Shown here one piece after another: positions 58,404 through 64,000 of a stretch of 64,000 bases of DNA. Source of the stretch: Cohaesibacter sp. Lineage in GTDB: Bacteria > Pseudomonadota > Alphaproteobacteria > Rhizobiales > Cohaesibacteraceae. Position 1 is the stretch's first letter. The number at the start of each line of letters is the position of its first letter. Location: contig JAOXSG010001101.1 in assembly GCA_025800105.1 (NCBI GenBank), positions 1-64,000 of the forward strand. The letters run 5' to 3'. The position numbers and the translations under genes were made by a program. The notes beneath the pieces are model-generated. The model searched no databases and was not told where the DNA came from. It saw nothing but the letters and a program-made list of their open reading frames with translations.

Positions 58404-58411
58404 TGTATACA
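58404..58411. promoter_or_regulatory. Palindromic TGTATACA, candidate GntR operator in the divergent gntR-tctC intergenic region
   Basis: AATTGTATACATAT; same GTATAC core as the sites at 3714-3735. Confidence 0.4.
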
Positions 58412-58480
58412 TATCAAGACAAATGTTCTTTTCTGCTCATAAAGAGTTCAGAATCCGAACACATAAGGGAGGAGTTGATC

Positions 58481-59452
58481 ATGCTCAATTCAGTTAAAAC
58501 CACACTCACCGCTCTCAGTCTGACATTAGGGCTGGGCTTTGGTGCCGCTGCGCAAGCTGCGGACTTTCCGCAAAAACCGGTCGCCATGATTGTGGCCTAT
58601 AGTCCGGGTGGTGGAACAGATACGGCGGCCCGCGTGCTTGCCAAATATATCCAGCATCATTTGGGGCAACGTCTGATCATTCAGAACAAACCGGGCGCAG
58701 GTGGCCAGATCGGCTTTACCGCCCTCTCCAAATCCAAGACTGATGGCTATAAAATCGGGTTCATCAATATTCCCTCCATCTTTTTGGTGAAGATGTTGCG
58801 CGATGATGTGCCATTTGAGATGTCCGATTTTGAGATGGTCGGCAATATTCAACTGGATCCTGTGGTGCTGACCGTTCCTGCCGACAGCCCCTATAAGAAC
58901 TTTGCTGATTTTGCCAAAGCTGCCAAAGCCAATCCCGGCGGTCTTTCTGTGGGGGGCGATGGTCCGCAATCAAACAATCAATTGCAGTTGGTTGTCGCAG
59001 AAGATGTGCTGGGTATGGATGTAAATTTTGTGCCGTTCAACGGTTCTGGCCCTGCCATTACCGCCACGCTTGGTAACCAGATTGCCGCGTCCGTCCCCTC
59101 TGCCAGCTCTGCAACAAATCATGTGAAAAGCGGCAAATTGCGCGCTTTGGCTGTGTTTGCTGACAAGCGCTATCCCTATATGCCCGATGTGCCAACCATT
59201 CGTGAAGCCAGTGGCATGGATGTGCCCGGCATTGGTGCCTCCATGCGCGGTGTCGCGGTTCCCAAAGGCGTTGACGAGGAAAAAAGACGCAAACTGGAAG
59301 CTGCGTTCAAAGCCGTTGTCGAGGATGAGAAATTTCAGGCGCATATCCAACGCATGGGCCTGCCGCTGGCTTATATGAGCGCCGATGATTTTGCTGCTTA
59401 TCTGAAAGAGGCAGAAGCTGGCATTGCCAAATATAGCGATTTGTTGAAATAG
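58481..59452 (+). CDS. Tripartite tricarboxylate transporter substrate-binding protein (TctC/Bug family)
   Basis: ADFPQKPVAMIVAYSPGGGTDTAARVLAKYIQHHLGQRLIIQNKPGAGGQIG; ATG 58481 after GGGAGGAG. Confidence 0.95.
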   Translation: MLNSVKTTLTALSLTLGLGFGAAAQAADFPQKPVAMIVAYSPGGGTDTAARVLAKYIQHHLGQRLIIQNKPGAGGQIGFTALSKSKTDGYKIGFINIPSIFLVKMLRDDVPFEMSDFEMVGNIQLDPVVLTVPADSPYKNFADFAKAAKANPGGLSVGGDGPQSNNQLQLVVAEDVLGMDVNFVPFNGSGPAITATLGNQIAASVPSASSATNHVKSGKLRALAVFADKRYPYMPDVPTIREASGMDVPGIGASMRGVAVPKGVDEEKRRKLEAAFKAVVEDEKFQAHIQRMGLPLAYMSADDFAAYLKEAEAGIAKYSDLLK

Positions 59453-59473
59453 CAAAAGCGAAAGGCTGAACCC

Positions 59474-59974
59474 ATGAGACTTGACCAAAAACGAGAGAGC
59501 CTATTTTGCGGTTTGGCCTTTCTGACCGCTGCTGCTCTTATCCTTGCAAGCCTTGGATATGACATTGAAAGTGCCTATTTTCCGCTTTTGCTGTCCCTTT
59601 TAATGGGAGTGCTGGCCATTGCATTGTTTGTGCAGACGCTGATGCCGCATTCCAAAGAGACAGCAAAAGCCCAGACAGAGGCAGCGGATCAAAGTGACAG
59701 GGATCAAAATGATAAGGATCGCGCGGTTATGCGTGATCAATTGATCGGATTTTTCAAGATCTTTGTCGCTGTTCTGGCTTATATCGCTGGCATCCAGCTC
59801 ACAAATTACACGGTCGCCACCCTTGCTTTCCTGATCCTTATGATGGGGATGTTGGGCACCCATAAAGTGCTGCATCTTGCGCTTGTTGCCGCTGGCATGA
59901 CGGCTCTGCTTTCTTATCTGTTTTTCACCTTCCTTGGTGTCACACCTCCTGAGGGCCTGATGGCTTTTGGCTAA
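59474..59974 (+). CDS. Tripartite tricarboxylate transporter TctB family protein
   Basis: Four hydrophobic segments, position between tctC and tctA; ESAYFPLLLSLLMGVLAIALFVQTL. Confidence 0.87.
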   Translation: MRLDQKRESLFCGLAFLTAAALILASLGYDIESAYFPLLLSLLMGVLAIALFVQTLMPHSKETAKAQTEAADQSDRDQNDKDRAVMRDQLIGFFKIFVAVLAYIAGIQLTNYTVATLAFLILMMGMLGTHKVLHLALVAAGMTALLSYLFFTFLGVTPPEGLMAFG

Positions 59975-59986
59975 AGGCTTATTCCC

Positions 59987-61492
59987 ATGATTGACAATCT
60001 GCTTCTTGGTTTTTCTGCTTTGATGACACCCATGGCTCTTCTTGCTGTTTTTGCAGGGGTTACTGGTGGTGTGATTATCGGCTCCCTGCCCGGCCTGACC
60101 AGCACGATGGGCGTGGCGCTGCTTATTCCCCTGACATTCTCCATGCCGCCAGAGGCTGGACTGGCCATGCTGGGCGGCATTTATCTTGCCTCGACTTATA
60201 GTGGTTCGATTTCCGCAATTTTGCTGAATATTCCCGGAACACCGGCTGCGGTTGCGACCCTTTTGGATGGGCATCCAATGTCGCAAAAGGGGCAAAGTAT
60301 GCGCGCTTTGGCTCTGGCCACCTTTGGCTCCAGTATTGGTGGCATTCTGTCAGTGATTGCGCTGTTTCTGATTGCGCCGCCGCTGGCAGATTTCAGCCTC
60401 AAATTTGGCTCTCCAGAATATTTTCTTCTGGCAATTTTTGGCATCACGGTGATTGCCTCCCTCTCGGCTGGGGCCATGATCAAAGGTTTGATTGCCGGTC
60501 TTTTTGGCCTGCTGCTATCCACCATTGGTGCCCATCCAGTGACCGGCGATGTGCGCTTTTCCTTTGGCTCTCCCATTCTTTATGATGGCATTCCTATGGT
60601 GGTCTCCCTGATCGGGCTTTATTCAATCCCGGAAGTCATTGCCATGATCAGCCGCAAGCAGGTCAAGATTGAGGAATCCAGCAAAACCCCACCCCGCAGC
60701 GCCCTGAGCTTCCTGCCTGAAGCTTTGGCCCAGCGTGTCAATATTCTGCGGTCCTCACTGATCGGGATCATCGTTGGCATTATCCCCGGTGTGGGATGCT
60801 CAGTGGGCGGTTTTTTGTCTTATGATGCTGCAAAGCGCGCCAGCCGAGAGCCGCAAGCCTTTGGCAAAGGCAGCCCTGAGGGCATTATAGCCTCAGAAAC
60901 AGCCAATAATGCTGTGACCGGTGGCACGCTGATCCCGCTTTTGACATTGGGCATTCCGGGCAATCCTGTGACTGCGGTTTTGCTGGGTGGCCTGATGATC
61001 CATGGCTTGCGTCCCGGTGCTGATCTGTTCACCTTAAATGCCGAGATTACATATGGCTTCATCCTTAGTTTGCTGGTTGCCAATCTCCTTTTCGTGCCGA
61101 TTGGTCTTTTCTTTGCCCGCTATTGCGCCAAAGTGATTCAAATCCCCACCGCCATTCTGGCTCCTTGCATTCTGGCTTTGGCGGTTATTGGCTCCTATTC
61201 GATCCGCAGTTCCCTTGAGGATAGCCTGATCATGCTGTTCATGGGGGTGGTCGGCTTTATCATGACCTTTTTTGCTGTCCCAAGGGCGCCGCTGGTTCTG
61301 GGGCTGGTTTTGGGCACATTGGCAGAAAGCGAGCTGGCCCGCTCCCTTGCGCTTGTTCAAGGCGACGTTCTGGCCTTTGCGACCCAGCTTGTCACCCGCC
61401 CCATTTGTATCGTCTTGCTGATCCTGTGTGCCTATGCGCTCTATCAGGGCATTGTTCAGCATCGGCGCAATTCAAACCTTCTAGACACTTAA
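59987..61492 (+). CDS. Tripartite tricarboxylate transporter permease (TctA family)
   Basis: GSLPGLTSTMGVALLIPLTFSMPPEAGLAMLGGIYLASTYSGSISAILLNIPGTPAAVATLLDGHPMSQKG; ETANNAVTGGTLIPLLTLGIPGNPVTAVLLG. Confidence 0.95.
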   Translation: MIDNLLLGFSALMTPMALLAVFAGVTGGVIIGSLPGLTSTMGVALLIPLTFSMPPEAGLAMLGGIYLASTYSGSISAILLNIPGTPAAVATLLDGHPMSQKGQSMRALALATFGSSIGGILSVIALFLIAPPLADFSLKFGSPEYFLLAIFGITVIASLSAGAMIKGLIAGLFGLLLSTIGAHPVTGDVRFSFGSPILYDGIPMVVSLIGLYSIPEVIAMISRKQVKIEESSKTPPRSALSFLPEALAQRVNILRSSLIGIIVGIIPGVGCSVGGFLSYDAAKRASREPQAFGKGSPEGIIASETANNAVTGGTLIPLLTLGIPGNPVTAVLLGGLMIHGLRPGADLFTLNAEITYGFILSLLVANLLFVPIGLFFARYCAKVIQIPTAILAPCILALAVIGSYSIRSSLEDSLIMLFMGVVGFIMTFFAVPRAPLVLGLVLGTLAESELARSLALVQGDVLAFATQLVTRPICIVLLILCAYALYQGIVQHRRNSNLLDT

Positions 61493-61511
61493 AACCACAG
61501 GGAGAGAGAAA

Positions 61512-61886
61512 ATGCCCAAGATGTTGCTGCCTTTGGCAACCACACTTGCCTTTGCAGGCCTGTCCAGTACCGCTTTTGGCGCGGACTTGACCATACAAGG
61601 CACGGCCAAGATGGACGCGAAAGGCAAGATTGCCATTTCGGGGTCAGGCTTCAAACCGGACAGTGATGTGATGTTGTTGTTTACAACGGCAGACGGTGTT
61701 GAAAGTGACGTCACTTATGCGCTGGATCCTGCCCCCGTTGCTGATGCCAAGGGTCACTTCACCACCACATGGAGCTATGGCCGTTTTGTCAAAAAGAAAC
61801 TGGTGTCACCTGGCTCTTTCACCTTGAAAGCCACCGACGCTGATTTCGCCCCTTTGGGGGAAACAACAATCACCTTTGCCAAATAA
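61512..61886 (+). CDS. Small secreted protein, predicted single beta-rich (Ig-like) domain
   Basis: Signal peptide ...SSTAFGADL; KIAISGSGFKPDSDVMLLFTTADG...GSFTLKATDADF beta-strand pattern. Confidence 0.7.
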   Translation: MPKMLLPLATTLAFAGLSSTAFGADLTIQGTAKMDAKGKIAISGSGFKPDSDVMLLFTTADGVESDVTYALDPAPVADAKGHFTTTWSYGRFVKKKLVSPGSFTLKATDADFAPLGETTITFAK

Positions 61887-61933
61887 GCCAAACGGGGACG
61901 AGCAATCGCCCCCGTCTCTAAAAGGAAAAAATC

Positions 61934-63211
61934 ATGACCCGCCACACCCAGTTTTGCCCTGTCCGAAAGGTTGGCAATGGCAAATTCCATCACTTTTTCG
62001 GCTATTATAACAAGTCAAATTTCGATGCAGCAGGCAATCGGCTTTTGGCACAGCGCGTACTGATGCGCACTGCGGATCTGACGGGTCATGAGCATTGCGA
62101 GGTTGGTTATTTTGATCTGCAACAGAATGATCAGTTCCATGTGATTGGCAAGACAAGCACATGGAATTGGCAAATGGGCTCACAATTGCAATGGCTTGGC
62201 GGCAGCAAGGATCGCCAAATCATTTATAACAGCCGTCGCGCACAGCCTGACCGCTCGCTGCCTTATCCTGAATATCGCTCGACCATTCATGATCTGGACA
62301 GCTGCACAGACCGGCACTTGCCTTTGCCCGTCTATATTGTTGCCCCCAATGGTTGTGATGCTTTTTGTGTCAATTATTCGCGTTTTCAGATCACTCACCC
62401 AACCATTTGTTATCGAGCTTTGCATGGCGAGCCGGATTTGGCGCTTGCGCCGTATGATGACGGTATTTTTCGTATGGATATCGCGACAGGATCTTATGAG
62501 TTGATCCTCAGTCTTGCTGATTTGACCCAGTTCCAGCCGGTGGCTTCCATGGAGAAGGCCATTCACTGGATCACCCATATGGAAATGAACCCTTCCTCCA
62601 GTCGTCTGTTATTTCTTCATCGCTGGACAGAACGGGTGGAGGATGAAACCTGTTTCCTGCATCGTCTATTCACCTGCAATCCTGATGGATCTGATTTGAA
62701 ATTGCTGGAATGTTCCGATCATCCATTGCCGCAATTGGCGGATGATTTCGACCCAGATGCCGTTGGCACATTCGATTATGAAAAATCGGAATATCAAATT
62801 TCGCATCCTCTTTGGAAAGGCGATCATCATGTCATTGTCTGGGGGCCTCATAAGGGGGAAATTCACTATCATCTTTATGATGACAGAACGGGGCAAGCGC
62901 ATATTGTCGGGAGGCAAGACCTTACCGAGAATGGGCATATGACCTATTTCAATGCTGGAAACTGGATGCTTTCGGACACCTATCCTGATGATCGGAGCCA
63001 TGAGCGTTTTCTGTTTTTATGGGATTCTGACAAGGAAATCAGACTGGATATCGGCTCTTTTAAGACCGATCCCAATCTTGGTAAGGAAAATCGCTGCGAT
63101 TTGCATCCGCGCTGGCGACGGGACGGGCTGGCTGTTTGCATCGATTCCATTCACGAGCAGGAGCGCCAGCTTTATATTGTTGATGTCAGCGGTATTATTG
63201 GCGCATCATAG
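61934..63211 (+). CDS. Hypothetical protein, probable beta-propeller (oligogalacturonide-lyase-like in pattern)
   Basis: GNGKFHHFFGYYNKSNFDAAGNRLLAQRV; repeated blade-like segments; C-terminal CDLHPRWRRDGLAVCIDSIHEQERQLYIVDVS. Confidence 0.7.
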   Translation: MTRHTQFCPVRKVGNGKFHHFFGYYNKSNFDAAGNRLLAQRVLMRTADLTGHEHCEVGYFDLQQNDQFHVIGKTSTWNWQMGSQLQWLGGSKDRQIIYNSRRAQPDRSLPYPEYRSTIHDLDSCTDRHLPLPVYIVAPNGCDAFCVNYSRFQITHPTICYRALHGEPDLALAPYDDGIFRMDIATGSYELILSLADLTQFQPVASMEKAIHWITHMEMNPSSSRLLFLHRWTERVEDETCFLHRLFTCNPDGSDLKLLECSDHPLPQLADDFDPDAVGTFDYEKSEYQISHPLWKGDHHVIVWGPHKGEIHYHLYDDRTGQAHIVGRQDLTENGHMTYFNAGNWMLSDTYPDDRSHERFLFLWDSDKEIRLDIGSFKTDPNLGKENRCDLHPRWRRDGLAVCIDSIHEQERQLYIVDVSGIIGAS

Positions 63212-63221
63212 AAATGCTTGC

Positions 63222-64000
63222 TCAATTGCCGCCATGGCCGTCCCTGTTTGCCTGATCGACGTCTGCCTGATCCCAAAAACCGATCTGGATGCCACGGAAA
63301 AATTCCATTCCGGCGCGTTTGTCGATCTCGCTGTCTGATATGGTGACACGGTTATGATGTTGGCGCGCCCAGTCAAAGAGATGCGAGAGCAATTGCTCTC
63401 GTATGGGGGCATGCTCGATGCTGGTGCCCAGATCCTGAAATTCCTCAGGATCGCTTTGCAGATCATACAGCATGGGGCGATAGCCCTCGACATGGATCAG
63501 TTTATAGCGCCCATCATAGACCATGGTCAGGCGGCAATCCTTGATCTCTTGTTGCAAGAGGCTGCGGGCCAGTCGCGAGGAATAATCATATTCTGAGATG
63601 ACAAAATCCCGCTCAAGCGGCACTTGCTCACGAATATGGGGCAGCAGTGATGTGCCCTCAAGAATGTGATCTGGCACCTCGCCACCGAAATATTCGATAA
63701 AGGTCGGCGCAAGGTCAATGCTTTCCACCAATGCTTGGCTGACACTGCCCCGGCTCTTATCTGCGGCGCTGGATGGGTCCACAATGATGAGCGGAATTTT
63801 CACCGATTGTTCGTGGAACAATTCTTTCTCGCCCAGCCAGTGATCGCCCAGATAATCGCCATGATCAGAGGTGAAGACAATCAGGGTCTCGTCCAACTGG
63901 CCGCTTGTCTCAAGATAGTGCATGAGACGGCCAATCTGATCGTCAATTTGTTTGATCAGCCCCATATAGGCAGGGATCACCCGTTCGCGCACTTCATCGC
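63222..64000 (-). CDS. Sulfatase, C-terminal part only (gene runs past the window edge)
   Basis: IKQIDDQIGRLMHYLETSGQLDETLIVFTSDHGDYLGDHWLGEKELFHEQSVKIPLIIVDPS; reading frame stays open to the window edge. Confidence 0.9.
   Translation of the reverse strand, partial: DEVRERVIPAYMGLIKQIDDQIGRLMHYLETSGQLDETLIVFTSDHGDYLGDHWLGEKELFHEQSVKIPLIIVDPSSAADKSRGSVSQALVESIDLAPTFIEYFGGEVPDHILEGTSLLPHIREQVPLERDFVISEYDYSSRLARSLLQQEIKDCRLTMVYDGRYKLIHVEGYRPMLYDLQSDPEEFQDLGTSIEHAPIREQLLSHLFDWARQHHNRVTISDSEIDKRAGMEFFRGIQIGFWDQADVDQANRDGHGGN

Noticed and set aside
59600-60295. 231-aa - strand ORF across tctB/tctA
   Set aside because: His/Gln/Lys-rich shadow ORF over two well supported transporter genes.
1-64000. 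CRISPR array, IS element, prophage, rRNA operon
   Set aside because: No regularly spaced repeats, transposase/integrase motifs, phage structural genes or rRNA sequence recognised on either strand.

Overview
The 64 kb window looks alphaproteobacterial (an inference from gene content; the species cannot be named from sequence alone). From left to right: (i) a D-amino-acid/hydroxy-acid type catabolic block: TRAP substrate-binding protein, DadA-like FAD oxidoreductase, MR/MLE enolase, D-amino acid aminotransferase, CDF cation exporter, 2-hydroxyacid dehydrogenase, a complete TRAP DctPQM set and a nitronate monooxygenase; (ii) tRNA-Pro(TGG) and tRNA-Gln(TTG); (iii) an exopolysaccharide (EPS) locus in two parts, 12.2-20.7 kb and 32.8-40.5 kb; (iv) between those parts, a cobalamin riboswitch with a recognisable expression platform in front of an uncharacterised 144-aa ORF, an AraC regulator, and a ~9 kb secreted protease/protease-inhibitor/lipoprotein cluster; (v) a metallophosphoesterase, a transglutaminase-like cysteine peptidase and a ribose-type ABC transporter with an SMP-30 lactonase; (vi) a NarL-type two-component system and two parallel modules that each pair a tripartite tricarboxylate transporter (TctABC) with a sulfatase. 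The observations most worth follow-up are the riboswitch with its orphan target, the protease/inhibitor/paralogous-lipoprotein cluster, the 15-aa tandem-repeat protein in the EPS locus, and the duplicated sulfatase-TTT modules. No CRISPR array, rRNA, IS element, integrase or prophage was recognised. All family calls come from reading motifs in the translations; no database search was run.
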